Shown in pieces: positions 38,225 through 48,864 of a DNA stretch of 64,000 bases. Position 1 is the stretch's first letter. Every line of letters starts with the position of its first letter. The DNA is taken from the NCBI RefSeq assembly GCF_000969415.1, contig NZ_JZEX01000157.1, forward strand, positions 1-64,000. Reading direction: 5' to 3'. The DNA comes from Devosia geojensis (GTDB taxonomy: Bacteria > Pseudomonadota > Alphaproteobacteria > Rhizobiales > Devosiaceae). A program made the translations under genes and the position numbers. The notes beneath the pieces were generated by a model, which searched no databases, was not told the origin of the DNA, and saw only the letters and a list, made by a program, of their open reading frames with translations.

Positions 38225-40330
38225 ATGGCTCAGATCAAAGTCGACGGCCAACTTATCGAGGTGCCGGACTATTTCACGCTGATGCAGGCGGCCGAGGCCG
38301 CGGGCGCCGAGATTCCGCGCTTCTGCTACCATGAGCGCCTTTCGGTTGCCGGCAACTGCCGCATGTGCCTCGTCGAGGTAAAGGGCGGTCCGCCCAAGCC
38401 CCAGGCCTCGTGCGCCATGTCGGTCAAGGACCTGCGTCCGGGGCCGAACGGCGAGCCGCCGGAGATGTTCACCAACACGCCCATGGTCAAGAAGGCCCGT
38501 GAAGGCGTGATGGAATTCCTGCTGATCAACCATCCGCTCGATTGCCCGATCTGCGACCAGGGCGGCGAGTGCGACCTGCAGGACCAGGCGATGGCCTACG
38601 GCGTCTCGGGCTCGCGCTATATCGAGAACAAGCGCGCCGTCGAGGACAAGTACCTGGGGCCGTTGGTCAAGACCACCATGACCCGCTGCATCCACTGCAC
38701 CCGGTGCGTCCGCTTCACCACCGAGGTTGCCGGCATCTCCGAGATGGGCCTCGTCGGGCGCGGCGAGGACGCCGAGATCACCTCCTACCTCGAGCGGGCG
38801 CTGACGAGCGAATTGCAGGGCAACGTCATCGACCTCTGCCCGGTCGGTGCGCTGACCAGCAAGCCCTACGCCTTCCAGGCGCGTCCGTGGGAGCTCAACA
38901 AGACCGAATCCATCGATGTGATGGACGCCGTCGGCTCCAACATCCGCGTCGACAGCCGCGGTCGCGAGGTCATGCGGTTCCTCCCGCGCGTCAACGACGC
39001 GATCAACGAGGAGTGGATCTCGGACAAGACCCGGTTCGTCTGGGATGGGTTGAAAAGCCAGCGGCTCGACCGGCCTTATGTCCGCAAGGGCGGCAAGCTG
39101 CAGCCGGCGACCTGGGAAGAGGCGTTCGCCGCTGTCGCCGCGCGCATCAAGAAGGCCGGCAACAAGGTCGGCGCCATCGCCGGCGACCTGGCGGCCGTGG
39201 AAGAGATGTATGCGCTCAAGGCCCTCCTGGCTTCGCTGGGCTCGGGCATGACGGACGTGCGTCCGGCGATGTCCGGGATCGACCCGTCGATGCCGCGCTC
39301 GGCCTATGTCTTCAATCCCGGCATCGCGGGGATCGAGGAAGCCGACGCCATCCTCATCATCGGCGCCAATCCGCGCTGCGAGGCCGCGGTGCTCAATGCG
39401 CGCATCCGCAAGGCCTGGCGCGCCAAGAACGTGCCGATCGCCGTCATCGGCGAGGCGGCGGACCTCACCTATTCCTACGACTATCTCGGCGAAGGCTACG
39501 AGACGCTGGCGGATCTCGCCGCCGGCAAGACCAACTTCGCCGAAGTGCTCGCCAACGCAACGAAGCCGCTGGTGATCGTCGGCGAAGGCGCGGTTTCCCA
39601 CTCCAAGCTCGGCAAGCAGGTCGGCCGCGACGTCATCGCGCTCGCCGCCAAGCTCGCGACTTCCGGCGCCAACATCGCTGAAGGCTGGAACGGCTTTGCG
39701 TTCCTCCACAATGCGGCGAGCCGCGTCGGTGGCCTCGACATCGGCTTTGTTCCGCATGACGGGGGCGTCTGCTCGGCCGACCAGATCGCGCTTGCCGGCA
39801 AGGGCGAACTCGACGTGCTGTTCCTCTTGGGCGCTGATGAATACGACATGGCGGCCATGGGCAAGGCCTTCGTCGTCTATATCGGCACCCACGGCGACGC
39901 GGGCGCGCACCGCGCCGACGTCATCCTGCCGGCCGCGGCCTATACCGAAAAAAGCGGCACCTACGTCAACACGGAAGGCCGGGTGCAGATGACCAACCGC
40001 GCCGTCTTCCCGCCCGGCGACGCGAAGGAAGACTGGGCGATCATCCGCGCACTTTCCGCCGTCATCGGCCAGCCCTTGCCGTTCAACTCGCTGGGCCAGC
40101 TTCGTGCGGCGATCTATGCGGAGTTCCCGCACCTGGCGCGCATCGACCAGATCGCGCCGGGCAACGTCGCCGACATCGCCAAGCTCGCGAAGGCCGCGAC
40201 CAAGACCAAGTCGGCGCCGTTGGCGTCGCCGGTCAGTGACTTCTATCTCACCAATCCGATCGCGCGGGCCTCGGCCACCATGGGCGAATGCGCCGCGCTC
40301 GCTGCCGGCCAGCGGCAGGCAGCGGAGTAG
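38225..40330 (+). CDS. nuoG: NADH-quinone oxidoreductase subunit G
   Basis: The 75-kDa-family subunit (701 aa) that carries a [2Fe-2S] and [4Fe-4S] relay. The N-terminal ferredoxin-like part has CYHERLSVAGNCRMCLVEV, the His/Cys motif HPLDCPICDQGGECDLQ, and CIHCTRCVRF. The C-terminal half is a molybdopterin-oxidoreductase-like domain without visible cofactor ligands, as is usual in bacterial NuoG. Coupled closely to nuoF (5 nt). Confidence 0.97.
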   Translation: MAQIKVDGQLIEVPDYFTLMQAAEAAGAEIPRFCYHERLSVAGNCRMCLVEVKGGPPKPQASCAMSVKDLRPGPNGEPPEMFTNTPMVKKAREGVMEFLLINHPLDCPICDQGGECDLQDQAMAYGVSGSRYIENKRAVEDKYLGPLVKTTMTRCIHCTRCVRFTTEVAGISEMGLVGRGEDAEITSYLERALTSELQGNVIDLCPVGALTSKPYAFQARPWELNKTESIDVMDAVGSNIRVDSRGREVMRFLPRVNDAINEEWISDKTRFVWDGLKSQRLDRPYVRKGGKLQPATWEEAFAAVAARIKKAGNKVGAIAGDLAAVEEMYALKALLASLGSGMTDVRPAMSGIDPSMPRSAYVFNPGIAGIEEADAILIIGANPRCEAAVLNARIRKAWRAKNVPIAVIGEAADLTYSYDYLGEGYETLADLAAGKTNFAEVLANATKPLVIVGEGAVSHSKLGKQVGRDVIALAAKLATSGANIAEGWNGFAFLHNAASRVGGLDIGFVPHDGGVCSADQIALAGKGELDVLFLLGADEYDMAAMGKAFVVYIGTHGDAGAHRADVILPAAAYTEKSGTYVNTEGRVQMTNRAVFPPGDAKEDWAIIRALSAVIGQPLPFNSLGQLRAAIYAEFPHLARIDQIAPGNVADIAKLAKAATKTKSAPLASPVSDFYLTNPIARASATMGECAALAAGQRQAAE

Positions 40331-40339
40331 GGGACGGAC

Positions 40340-41437
40340 ATGGATTTCATTCTCGCCGCGCTCGACTATCTGCTCGGCATCCCGGTCCTCGGCTGGGGGG
40401 AGCAGGTCGGCTTCATCTACAAGGCGCTGCTGCTGCTCGTCGCCCTGCTGGTCTTCACGGCCTTCATCCTGCTCGCCGACCGCAAGGTCTGGGCGGCGGT
40501 GCAGATCCGGCGCGGCCCCAACGTGGTCGGACCCTTCGGCCTGCTGCAGTCGTTCGCCGACCTTTTGAAGTTCGTCTTCAAGGAGCCGATCATTCCGGCG
40601 GGCGCCGACAAGTCGCTTTTCCTTCTTGCCCCGTTCGTCACCGCGCTGCTCTCGCTTTCGGCCTGGGCCGTGGTGCCGCTCGATGCCGGCTGGGCGCTTG
40701 CAGACATCAATGTGGGCGTCCTCTACATCTTCGCCATATCCTCGCTCGGCGTTTATGGCGTCATCATGGCCGGCTGGGCGTCGAACTCGAAGTACCCGTT
40801 CCTCGGCGCGCTGCGTTCGGCCGCGCAGATGGTCTCCTACGAGGTGTCCATCGGCTTCGTCATCGTGACCGTGCTGCTCTGCGTCGGGTCGCTGAACCTG
40901 ACGCATATCGTCATGGCGCAGCAGGAAATGGGGCTCGCCCATGCCATCGGGCTGCCGTGGCTGTCGTTCCTCAACTGGTTCTGGCTGCCGCTCTTCCCGA
41001 TGTTCGTCATCTTCTTCATTTCGGCGCTCGCCGAGACGAACCGCCCGCCCTTCGACCTGCCGGAAGGTGAATCCGAACTCGTCGCCGGCTTCATGGTCGA
41101 GTACTCGTCGACCCAGTACATGATGTTCATGCTGGGCGAGTACATCTCGATCCTCCTGATGTGCGCGCTGACCACGATCCTCTTCCTCGGGGGATGGGCT
41201 GCGCCGATCGACCTGCCGCCGTTCACCTGGCTGCCGGGGGCGTTCTGGTTCGTCCTCAAGCTTTCCCTGGTCTTCTTCATGTTCGCCATGACCAAGGCCA
41301 TCGTTCCCCGCTACCGCTACGACCAGCTCATGCGGCTGGGCTGGAAGGTGTTCCTGCCCATTTCGCTGGTGATGATCTTCGTCGTGGCATTCGTGCTCAA
41401 GCTCACCGGCTGGGGCTGGCACGGAGGAGTCGTCTGA
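40340..41437 (+). CDS. nuoH: NADH-quinone oxidoreductase subunit H
   Basis: The 365-aa membrane subunit that forms the quinone tunnel floor, with eight or nine helices. It has the loop motif [16 protein letters not shown] and [25 protein letters not shown], both at the quinone entry. A GGGAC ribosome binding site precedes ATG 40340. The stop overlaps the nuoI start. Confidence 0.97.
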   Translation: MDFILAALDYLLGIPVLGWGEQVGFIYKALLLLVALLVFTAFILLADRKVWAAVQIRRGPNVVGPFGLLQSFADLLKFVFKEPIIPAGADKSLFLLAPFVTALLSLSAWAVVPLDAGWALADINVGVLYIFAISSLGVYGVIMAGWASNSKYPFLGALRSAAQMVSYEVSIGFVIVTVLLCVGSLNLTHIVMAQQEMGLAHAIGLPWLSFLNWFWLPLFPMFVIFFISALAETNRPPFDLPEGESELVAGFMVEYSSTQYMMFMLGEYISILLMCALTTILFLGGWAAPIDLPPFTWLPGAFWFVLKLSLVFFMFAMTKAIVPRYRYDQLMRLGWKVFLPISLVMIFVVAFVLKLTGWGWHGGVV

Positions 41438-41925
41438 TGCGCGCCGCCCAGTTCGTCAATTCGCTGCTCTTGAAGGAGTTCGTCTCGGCGTTCTTCCTCG
41501 CCATGCGCTACTTCTTCTCGCCGAAGCCCACCATCAACTACCCGTTCGAGAAGGGGCCGGTCAGCCCGCGCTTCCGCGGCGAGCATGCGCTGCGGCGGTA
41601 CCCGAACGGGGAAGAGCGGTGCATCGCCTGCAAGCTGTGCGAAGCGATCTGCCCGGCGCAGGCCATCACCATCGAGGCGGGGCCGCGCCAGAACGACGGC
41701 ACGCGCCGCACGGTCCGCTACGACATCGACATGGTCAAATGCATCTATTGCGGCTTCTGCCAGGAAGCGTGCCCGGTCGATGCGATCGTCGAAGGCCCGA
41801 ACTTCGAGTTCGCCACCGAAACCCGTGAGGAGCTCTACTTCGACAAGCAGAAGCTCCTTGCCAACGGCGACCGCTGGGAGCGTGAGATCGCGGCGAACCT
41901 CGCCGCCGACGCGCCCTACCGCTAA
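41437..41925 (+). CDS. nuoI: NADH-quinone oxidoreductase subunit I
   Basis: A 162-aa ferredoxin-like subunit that binds clusters N6a and N6b. Both CxxCxxCxxxCP motifs are present: [14 protein letters not shown] and [14 protein letters not shown]. The ATG overlaps the nuoH stop (TGATG). The N-terminal 25 residues form an amphipathic helix onto the membrane arm. Confidence 0.97.
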   Translation: MRAAQFVNSLLLKEFVSAFFLAMRYFFSPKPTINYPFEKGPVSPRFRGEHALRRYPNGEERCIACKLCEAICPAQAITIEAGPRQNDGTRRTVRYDIDMVKCIYCGFCQEACPVDAIVEGPNFEFATETREELYFDKQKLLANGDRWEREIAANLAADAPYR

Positions 41926-41937
41926 AGAGGGAAGAGG

Positions 41938-42546
41938 ATGACCCTTCCGCTGTTCTTTTTCTATGTGTTCTCGATCGTGGCGGTCGCCTCGGCGCTGATG
42001 GTCATCGCGTCGCGCAACCCCGTGCATTCGGTGCTCTTCCTCATCCTCACCTTCGTCAATGCGGCGGGACTGTTCCTGCTGGCGGGCGCGGAGTTCCTGG
42101 CGCTGATCCTCGTCGTCGTCTATGTGGGCGCGGTCGCGGTGTTGTTCCTCTTCGTGGTGATGATGCTCGACGTCGATTTCGCCGAGATGCGCTCGGGGAT
42201 GCTGCAGTACGCGCCGGTCGGCGTGCTGGTCGGGATCGTCCTGCTGCTCGAGCTGCTGCTGGTCGCGGGCAGCTTCGCGGTCTCGCCGGAAATCGCCCGA
42301 TCGGCGGTGGTGCCGATCGATGGCGGGCTCGAGAACACGCGCGCGCTCGGGCAGATCATGTATACGCGCTACGTCTACCTCTTCCAGGCGGCGGGCGCGG
42401 TGCTGCTGGTGGCCATGATCGGCGCGATCGTGCTGACGCTGCGCCACAAAGTCGGCGTCAAGCGGCAGGATCCGGCGGTGCAGGTCGGCAGGAAACGGAG
42501 CGAGACCTTGCAGGTCGTCAAGGTCAAGAGCGGGCAGGGGCTGTAA
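41938..42546 (+). CDS. nuoJ: NADH-quinone oxidoreductase subunit J
   Basis: A 202-aa membrane subunit with five predicted helices. The third helix contains the mobile pi-bulge region with [16 protein letters not shown], the family signature. A strong GAGGGAAGAGG ribosome binding site precedes ATG 41938. The C-terminal 30 residues are charged and protrude. Confidence 0.96.
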   Translation: MTLPLFFFYVFSIVAVASALMVIASRNPVHSVLFLILTFVNAAGLFLLAGAEFLALILVVVYVGAVAVLFLFVVMMLDVDFAEMRSGMLQYAPVGVLVGIVLLLELLLVAGSFAVSPEIARSAVVPIDGGLENTRALGQIMYTRYVYLFQAAGAVLLVAMIGAIVLTLRHKVGVKRQDPAVQVGRKRSETLQVVKVKSGQGL

Positions 42547-42559
42547 GGGGAGCATGCAA

Positions 42560-42874
42560 ATGGGCTTGGAAATCGGGCTCGGTCACTACCTGACCGTAGC
42601 GGCAATCCTGTTCACGCTCGGCGTCTTCGGGATCTTCCTCAACCGCAAGAACGTCATCATCATCCTGATGTCGGTCGAGCTGATCCTCCTCGCGGTCAAT
42701 CTCAACCTCGTGGCGTTCTCGGCGCACCTCGGGGACCTGCAGGGGCAGGTCTTCGCGCTGATGATCCTCACCGTCGCGGCGGCGGAAGCGGCCATCGGCC
42801 TTGCCATCCTCGTGATCTTCTACCGTAACCGCGGCTCTATCGCGGTCGACGACGTCAACATGATGAAGGGCTAG
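42560..42874 (+). CDS. nuoK: NADH-quinone oxidoreductase subunit K
   Basis: A 104-aa antiporter-like membrane subunit with three helices. Conserved glutamates lie in [13 protein letters not shown] and [11 protein letters not shown], needed for proton transfer. I chose ATG 42560 over ATG 42554: the GGGGAG site at 42547-42552 is 7 nt from the former and adjacent to the latter, which is too close to function. Confidence 0.95.
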   Translation: MGLEIGLGHYLTVAAILFTLGVFGIFLNRKNVIIILMSVELILLAVNLNLVAFSAHLGDLQGQVFALMILTVAAAEAAIGLAILVIFYRNRGSIAVDDVNMMKG

Positions 42875-42884
42875 GGCACCCGCC

Positions 42885-44978
42885 ATGATTCAAGCGATTG
42901 TCTTTCTGCCCCTCATCGGGGCGCTCGTCGCAGGGCTGCTCGGCCGCACCATCGGCCACCGCACCAGCGAGCTCATCACAACGGGCCTGCTGATCGTTTC
43001 GGCGGTGCTCTCGTGGGTCGTCTTCTTTCCTGTCGCCTTTGGCGACGGGCTCGCCGGTGCGGTCATCGACGAGGCGAGCCATGGCGCCGTCCTCAAGGTC
43101 GAGGTCATGCGCTGGATCCAGGTCGGCGACATGGACCTGCGCTGGATCCTGCGCGTCGACACGCTGACGGCGATCATGCTCGTCGTCGTCACGACGGTCT
43201 CGAGCCTCGTCCACGTCTACTCCATCGGCTACATGGCCGAGGATCCGCACCGCAGCCGGTTCTTCGCGTACCTGTCGCTTTTCACCTTCGCCATGCTGAT
43301 GCTGGTGACGGCCGACAACTTCCTGCAGATGTTCTTCGGCTGGGAAGGCGTGGGCCTGGCGTCCTACCTGCTCATCGGCTTCTGGTATACGCGCCCGTCG
43401 GCCAATGCCGCGGCGATGAAGGCCTTCGTCGTCAACCGCGTCGGCGATTTCGGCTTCGCGCTCGGCATCTTCGCCGCCTTCATGGTGCTCGGTCACATCG
43501 ACTTCGACGGCGCCTTCCATGCGGCGCCGGAAGCGGCTGGCGCGACCATCCGGTTCCTGTCGTGGGATTTCCACGCCATGACCGTCGTCTGCCTGCTGCT
43601 CTTCATGGGCGCCATGGGCAAGTCGGCGCAGTTCCTGCTCCACACCTGGTTGCCGGACGCAATGGAGGGCCCGACGCCCGTCTCTGCACTCATCCATGCC
43701 GCGACCATGGTCACGGCCGGAGTCTTCATGGTGGCGCGCCTGTCGCCGCTGTTCGAGACGTCGCAGGGCGCCCTGATGGTCGTCATCGCCATCGGCGCGA
43801 TCACGGCGTTCTTTGCCGCGACCGTTGGCCTCGTCCAGAACGACATCAAGCGCGTCATCGCCTATTCGACCTGCTCGCAGCTCGGCTACATGTTCGTGGG
43901 CTTGGGAGTCGGCGCCTATTCGGCCGGCATCTTCCATCTCTTCACTCACGCTTTCTTCAAGGCGCTGCTGTTCCTCGGCGCCGGCTCGGTCATCCATGCG
44001 ATGCACCACGAGCAGGACATGCGCAACATGGGTGGGCTGCGGAACAAGATTCCCGTCACCTACTGGATGATGATGATCGGCACGCTGGCGCTCACCGGCG
44101 TTGGCATTCCGGGCACGAATTTTGGTTTTGCCGGGTTCTTTTCCAAGGACGCGATCATCGAGAGCGCCTATGCCTATGGCGGCACGCTCGGCTCGTTCGC
44201 CTTCTGGATGCTGGTGATCGCCGCGCTGATGACGAGCTTCTATTCCTGGCGCCTCGTCCACCTGACATTCCATGGGTCGCCGCGTGATGCATCGCACGGT
44301 CACGCAGCGCATCCCGACCCGGCCCATGCCGCGGCCGAGACGCATGACGAGCCGCTCGATAACCATGCCGACGACCACGGCCACGGGCACCACGGCAGCG
44401 CGCACGACCATGCGCACGAGTCGCCCAACGTCATGCTGATTCCGCTCTACGTGCTGGCGGCCGGCGCGGTGCTTTCGGGCGTCGTCTTCTACGGCATGTT
44501 CTTCCACGAAGTGGAGCACATCGAGCACTTCTTCGCCGGCTCGATCTTCGTCGACCACGACATCATCGAGGCCGCGCACCACGTGCCCACCTGGGTTAAG
44601 TGGTCGGCGACCGTCGCCATGATCATCGGGTTCGTGACCGCCTGGTACATGTACATCCGCGATCCGGAAACGCCGAAGCGCCTGGCCGAGCGCAATCCGG
44701 GGCTCTACAGGTTCCTCCTCAACAAGTGGTACTTCGACGAGCTCTACGACAGGATCTTCGTCAAGCCGGCCCTCTGGATCGGGCGCGCCTTCTGGCGCGG
44801 GTTCGATGACTGGCTGATCGACGGCAAGATCACCGAGGGTCTCGGCCGCCGGGTGCAGAACATCACGTCCTGGGTCGTGCGGCTGCAGTCCGGCTATCTC
44901 TACCATTATGCCTTCGCCATGCTCATCGGCGTTGCGGCCATCCTCACCTGGGCGATCGCCGCCGGGGGACTGCTTTGA
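42885..44978 (+). CDS. nuoL: NADH-quinone oxidoreductase subunit L
   Basis: The largest antiporter-like proton-pumping subunit (697 aa, about 16 helices, including the lateral amphipathic helix HL). It has [48 protein letters not shown] and [11 protein letters not shown], with the lysine and glutamate residues of the proton path. A His/Asp-rich loop (about 465-510, for example [11 protein letters not shown]) in the C-terminal half could bind metal. The stop overlaps the nuoM start (TGATG). Confidence 0.97.
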   Translation: MIQAIVFLPLIGALVAGLLGRTIGHRTSELITTGLLIVSAVLSWVVFFPVAFGDGLAGAVIDEASHGAVLKVEVMRWIQVGDMDLRWILRVDTLTAIMLVVVTTVSSLVHVYSIGYMAEDPHRSRFFAYLSLFTFAMLMLVTADNFLQMFFGWEGVGLASYLLIGFWYTRPSANAAAMKAFVVNRVGDFGFALGIFAAFMVLGHIDFDGAFHAAPEAAGATIRFLSWDFHAMTVVCLLLFMGAMGKSAQFLLHTWLPDAMEGPTPVSALIHAATMVTAGVFMVARLSPLFETSQGALMVVIAIGAITAFFAATVGLVQNDIKRVIAYSTCSQLGYMFVGLGVGAYSAGIFHLFTHAFFKALLFLGAGSVIHAMHHEQDMRNMGGLRNKIPVTYWMMMIGTLALTGVGIPGTNFGFAGFFSKDAIIESAYAYGGTLGSFAFWMLVIAALMTSFYSWRLVHLTFHGSPRDASHGHAAHPDPAHAAAETHDEPLDNHADDHGHGHHGSAHDHAHESPNVMLIPLYVLAAGAVLSGVVFYGMFFHEVEHIEHFFAGSIFVDHDIIEAAHHVPTWVKWSATVAMIIGFVTAWYMYIRDPETPKRLAERNPGLYRFLLNKWYFDELYDRIFVKPALWIGRAFWRGFDDWLIDGKITEGLGRRVQNITSWVVRLQSGYLYHYAFAMLIGVAAILTWAIAAGGLL

Positions 44979-46498
44979 TGACCTTCGAGAATTCCATCCT
45001 TTCCCTTCTCACCTTCCTGCCGCTCCTGGGAGCGGCGGCCATCCTCCTCGTGCCGGCGGGGCAGGGGAGCACCGCCAACCTGTCGCGCTGGATCGCACTC
45101 GTGACGACGCTGGTGGTGCTGGCGCTCTCGCTGGTGCTCTGGGCCGCGTTCGATCCGTCCAACCCCGGTTTCCAGTTCGTCGTCAACCACGCCTGGATCG
45201 GCGACAACATCGGCTACCGGGTAGGCGTCGACGGCATCTCGGTGCTGTTCGTGGTGCTCTCGGCCCTGCTGATGCCGATCGTCGTCATCTCGAGCTGGGA
45301 TTCGGTCGAGAGCCGGGTCAAGGAATACATGGTCGTGTTCCTGGTGCTCGAGACGCTGATGATCGGCGTCTTCGTCACCCTCGACCTCGCCATGTTCTAT
45401 GTGTTCTTCGAGGGCACGCTGCTGCCGATGTTCCTCATCATCGGCATCTGGGGCGGCAAGCGCCGCATCCAGGCGAGCTACAAGTTCTTCTTTTATACCT
45501 TCGTCGGCTCGGTGCTGATGCTGCTGGCCATGATGGCCATGTACTGGAACGCAGGCACGACCGATATCGTCCGCCTGCTCAACCATCCGTTCCCGCCGGA
45601 AATGCAGGTCTGGCTGTGGCTGGCGTTCTTTGCGTCCTTCGCGGTCAAGATGCCGATGTGGCCGTTCCACCGCTGGCTGCCGGAGGCGCACGTCGAGGCG
45701 CCGACTGCAGGTTCGGTGATCCTGGCGGCGATCCTCCTGAAGCTCGGCGGCTATGGGTTCCTGCGTTTCTCGCTGCCCATGTTCCCGGACGCCTCGGCCC
45801 AGTTCGCCAATTTCGTCTTCCTGCTCTCGGTCGCGGCGATCATCATCACGTCGCTCGTCGCCCTGGTGCAGGAGGACGTCAAGAAGCTCATTGCCTATTC
45901 GTCCGTCGCGCACATGGGGTTCGTCACCATGGGCATCTTCGCGGGCAATGCGCTCGGCATCCAGGGCGCGATCTTCCAGATGCTCTCGCATGGCCTGGTC
46001 TCGGGCGCGCTGTTCCTGTGCGTCGGCGTCGTCTACGACCGCATGCACACCCGCGATATCGCCGCCTATGGCGGGCTCGTCGAGCGCATGCCGCGCTACG
46101 CTTTCGCCTTCATGATTTTCACCATGGCCAATGTCGGCCTGCCGGGCACGTCCGGGTTCGTCGGTGAGTTCCTCACATTGATCGGGGTGTTCCAGATCAA
46201 CACCTGGGTGGCCTTCGGTGCGGCGTCCGGGATGATCTTCTCGGCCTGCTACGCGCTCTGGCTCTATCGTCGCGTGATCTTCGGCGCGCTGACCAAGGAT
46301 TCGCTCAGGGGCATCCTCGATCTCTCCTTCAAGGAGAAGGTGGTGCTCTATCCGCTGATCGTCTTGACCATCGTCTTCGGTTTCTACCCGGCGCCTATCC
46401 TCGACACGACCGCCGGCGCGGTCGATGCCCTGGTCGCCCACTATTCCGCTGCCGTCGGGCTCGAGGCTGAGCCCGTCGTCGCGGCTGCTGCCCACTAG
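44978..46498 (+). CDS. nuoM: NADH-quinone oxidoreductase subunit M
   Basis: A 506-aa antiporter-like proton-pumping subunit with about 14 helices. It contains the family block [20 protein letters not shown] and [15 protein letters not shown], with the conserved Lys/Glu proton path. The ATG at 44978 overlaps the nuoL stop codon; a TTG one codon upstream is less likely. Confidence 0.97.
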   Translation: MTFENSILSLLTFLPLLGAAAILLVPAGQGSTANLSRWIALVTTLVVLALSLVLWAAFDPSNPGFQFVVNHAWIGDNIGYRVGVDGISVLFVVLSALLMPIVVISSWDSVESRVKEYMVVFLVLETLMIGVFVTLDLAMFYVFFEGTLLPMFLIIGIWGGKRRIQASYKFFFYTFVGSVLMLLAMMAMYWNAGTTDIVRLLNHPFPPEMQVWLWLAFFASFAVKMPMWPFHRWLPEAHVEAPTAGSVILAAILLKLGGYGFLRFSLPMFPDASAQFANFVFLLSVAAIIITSLVALVQEDVKKLIAYSSVAHMGFVTMGIFAGNALGIQGAIFQMLSHGLVSGALFLCVGVVYDRMHTRDIAAYGGLVERMPRYAFAFMIFTMANVGLPGTSGFVGEFLTLIGVFQINTWVAFGAASGMIFSACYALWLYRRVIFGALTKDSLRGILDLSFKEKVVLYPLIVLTIVFGFYPAPILDTTAGAVDALVAHYSAAVGLEAEPVVAAAAH

Positions 46499-46506
46499 GA
46501 GTCGCC

Positions 46507-47952
46507 ATGAACTCGGACGTCACCAGCTTCGCGAGCCTGGCTCCAGCCTACCCCGAGATGTTCCTTGCGCTTGCGGCGCTCGTGCTGCTGCTCGTCGGCG
46601 TCGTGGTCAACAAGGAACGGTCGGTGCTCGTCACCGTCGGGGCAGTCGTCGTTCTCGCCGTTGCCGGCTTCATGGTCGTGTTCCAGGGGGCGGACGGGGT
46701 GCTGTTCAACGGCGTCTTCATTTCCGACAGCTTCTCCCGGTACATGAAGGCTCTGGTGATCGGCGGTTCCGCGCTCGCCATCGTCCTCTCGTTCTCCAAC
46801 GCCACCGAGAACGGGGTGCACAAGTACGAGTATTCCGTACTGGCGCTCATGGCGACGCTCGGCATGATGACCATGGTCTCGGCCAACGACCTGATGAGCC
46901 TCTATGTCGGGCTCGAGCTGCAGTCGCTCTCGCTCTATGTCGTCGCCGCCATCAAGCGCGATGACGCGCGCGCCTCGGAAGCGGGCCTCAAGTACTTTGT
47001 GCTCGGCGCGCTCTCCTCGGGCATGCTGCTCTACGGCGCTTCGCTGATCTATGGCTTCACCGGCCACACGAACCTGCAGGAGATCGTCGTCGCCATTGCC
47101 AATGAAGGCCGCTCGATCGGCCTCATCTTCGGCGTGGTGTTCCTGCTCGCGGGCATCGCCTTCAAGATCTCGGCCGTGCCGTTCCACATGTGGACGCCGG
47201 ACGTCTACGAGGGTGCCCCGACGCCGGTCACGGCGTTCTTTGCCACCGCGCCCAAGGTAGCCGCAATGGCGCTGCTGGTCCGGCTCGTCATGGACACGTT
47301 CGAGCCCATCACCCGCGACTGGCAGCAGATCATCATTTTCCTCTCCATCGCCTCGATGGTGCTCGCCGCGTTCGCCGCCATCGGGCAGCGCTCGCTCAAG
47401 CGCCTCATCGCCTACTCGTCGATCGGTCACGTGGGTTTCGCGCTCGTCGGACTCTCCTCGGGCACTGCTGCGGGCATCGAGGGGGTCTCCATCTATATGG
47501 CGATCTACATCACCATGACCGTCGGGCTCTTTGCCTGCCTGCTGTCGCTGAGGACCGTCGACGGATATGTCGAGAACATCGACGATCTGGCAGGCCTTTC
47601 CAAGGAACGGCCGTTCGTCGCCGCCATCATGGCGATCCTGATGTTCTCGCTGATCGGCCTGCCGCCGCTTGCCGGGTTCTTCGCCAAGTGGCACGTGTTC
47701 CTCGCGGCCATCGAGGCGCAGCTCTTCGTGCTGGCGGTGATTGGCGTTCTGGCCTCGGCGGTCTCGGCCTTCTATTACCTGCGGGTCGTCAAGGTCATGT
47801 ACTTCGATGAGCCGGTGGCGCGCTTCCAGGCCGTGCCGGGCGAGCTCAACGTCATCATGGCCGTTACGGGCTTTCTGCTGGTCACCTACTACTTCACCGT
47901 AGGCAGCCCGTTGGCGAGCCTCGCTCACACGGCTGCAGGAAGCCTGCTCTAG
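46507..47952 (+). CDS. nuoN: NADH-quinone oxidoreductase subunit N
   Basis: A 481-aa antiporter-like proton-pumping subunit with about 14 helices. Conserved blocks are GLELQSLSLYVVAAIKRD and AVPFHMWTPDVYEGAPTPV. TAGGAG precedes the ATG. It ends the complex I genes; birA begins at the next base, so the operon continues. Confidence 0.97.
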   Translation: MNSDVTSFASLAPAYPEMFLALAALVLLLVGVVVNKERSVLVTVGAVVVLAVAGFMVVFQGADGVLFNGVFISDSFSRYMKALVIGGSALAIVLSFSNATENGVHKYEYSVLALMATLGMMTMVSANDLMSLYVGLELQSLSLYVVAAIKRDDARASEAGLKYFVLGALSSGMLLYGASLIYGFTGHTNLQEIVVAIANEGRSIGLIFGVVFLLAGIAFKISAVPFHMWTPDVYEGAPTPVTAFFATAPKVAAMALLVRLVMDTFEPITRDWQQIIIFLSIASMVLAAFAAIGQRSLKRLIAYSSIGHVGFALVGLSSGTAAGIEGVSIYMAIYITMTVGLFACLLSLRTVDGYVENIDDLAGLSKERPFVAAIMAILMFSLIGLPPLAGFFAKWHVFLAAIEAQLFVLAVIGVLASAVSAFYYLRVVKVMYFDEPVARFQAVPGELNVIMAVTGFLLVTYYFTVGSPLASLAHTAAGSLL

Positions 47953-48789
47953 GTGCCCGAGTTCATCCTCGGTGCGAAGGCCCGCGCCGCCGGCTACCGG
48001 CTGGTGGGCTACGACAGCATCGGGTCGACCAACAACGAGGCGCTCGCTGCCGCGGCGGCGGGCGACCCCGGCGGGCTCTGGTTCGCCGCGCTGCAGCAGA
48101 CGTCGGGCCGGGGGCGGCGCGGCCGCCCGTGGGCATCGCCCTACGGGAACCTCGCTGCGACGCTGCTCATCGTGCCGGACGCCGATGCGGCGGCGACCGC
48201 GACGCTCGGGTTCGTTGCAGGCGTCGCGCTCAACCGGGCGCTCGGCGCTGTGCTGCCGGGGGCGGCGGTACGTATAGGAATAGATGGTGCGGACGGCGTT
48301 TCCGGCGGAAGGGCGGCACGTATCGCGCTCAAATGGCCGAACGACGTGCTGGCGGACGGCTCCAAGCTCGCCGGCATCCTGCTCGAGGCGCAGAAGCTCG
48401 CCGACGGCCGGCATGCCATCGCCGTCGGCTTCGGCGTCAACGCCGTCGCTTCGCCCAAGGATGTGCCGTACCCGGCGACCAGCCTTGCCGAGCTTGGCGT
48501 CGAGCGCTCGGCGGCGGATGTGTTCGAGGCCCTTTCTGACGCCTGGGTCGATGTGTTCGGCCTCTGGCGCGACGGGCGTGGGATTGCGGATGTGCTCGCG
48601 CACTGGCGCGCGGCGGCGGCCGGCATCGGGGCACCGGTCGCGGTCAGCCATCAGGGCGAGGTGCTGCGCGGCATTTTTGAAACGATAGACGACGACGGGC
48701 GCCTGGTTGTGCGCGCCGCCGACGACCGGCGCATCGCCATCACGGCGGGCGACGTCCATTTTGGGGCAACGGCCAGCGCCCGGAGCTGA
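47953..48789 (+). CDS. birA: Biotin-[acetyl-CoA-carboxylase] ligase
   Basis: Activates biotin with ATP and joins it to the carrier protein of biotin enzymes such as acetyl-CoA carboxylase. The 278-aa protein has the biotin-adenylate loop SGRGRRGRPW and KWPNDVLADGSKLAGIL, plus a C-terminal SH3-like domain (about 225-275). The N-terminal DNA-binding domain of E. coli BirA is absent, so it does not repress transcription. The GTG start follows directly on the nuoN stop. In rhizobia birA and rnj commonly follow nuoN. Confidence 0.95.
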   Translation: MPEFILGAKARAAGYRLVGYDSIGSTNNEALAAAAAGDPGGLWFAALQQTSGRGRRGRPWASPYGNLAATLLIVPDADAAATATLGFVAGVALNRALGAVLPGAAVRIGIDGADGVSGGRAARIALKWPNDVLADGSKLAGILLEAQKLADGRHAIAVGFGVNAVASPKDVPYPATSLAELGVERSAADVFEALSDAWVDVFGLWRDGRGIADVLAHWRAAAAGIGAPVAVSHQGEVLRGIFETIDDDGRLVVRAADDRRIAITAGDVHFGATASARS

Positions 48790-48864
48790 CCGACGACAGA
48801 GTGCAGAACTGCGGCGGATGGGGGAGTCGCCCCGGCCGCGTCTGCCCGTATTGGGAATGACATT

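Noticed and set aside
38171-41422. A 1083-codon open frame antisense to nuoG and nuoH
   Set aside because: It mirrors the codon periodicity of the real genes and shows no family motif.
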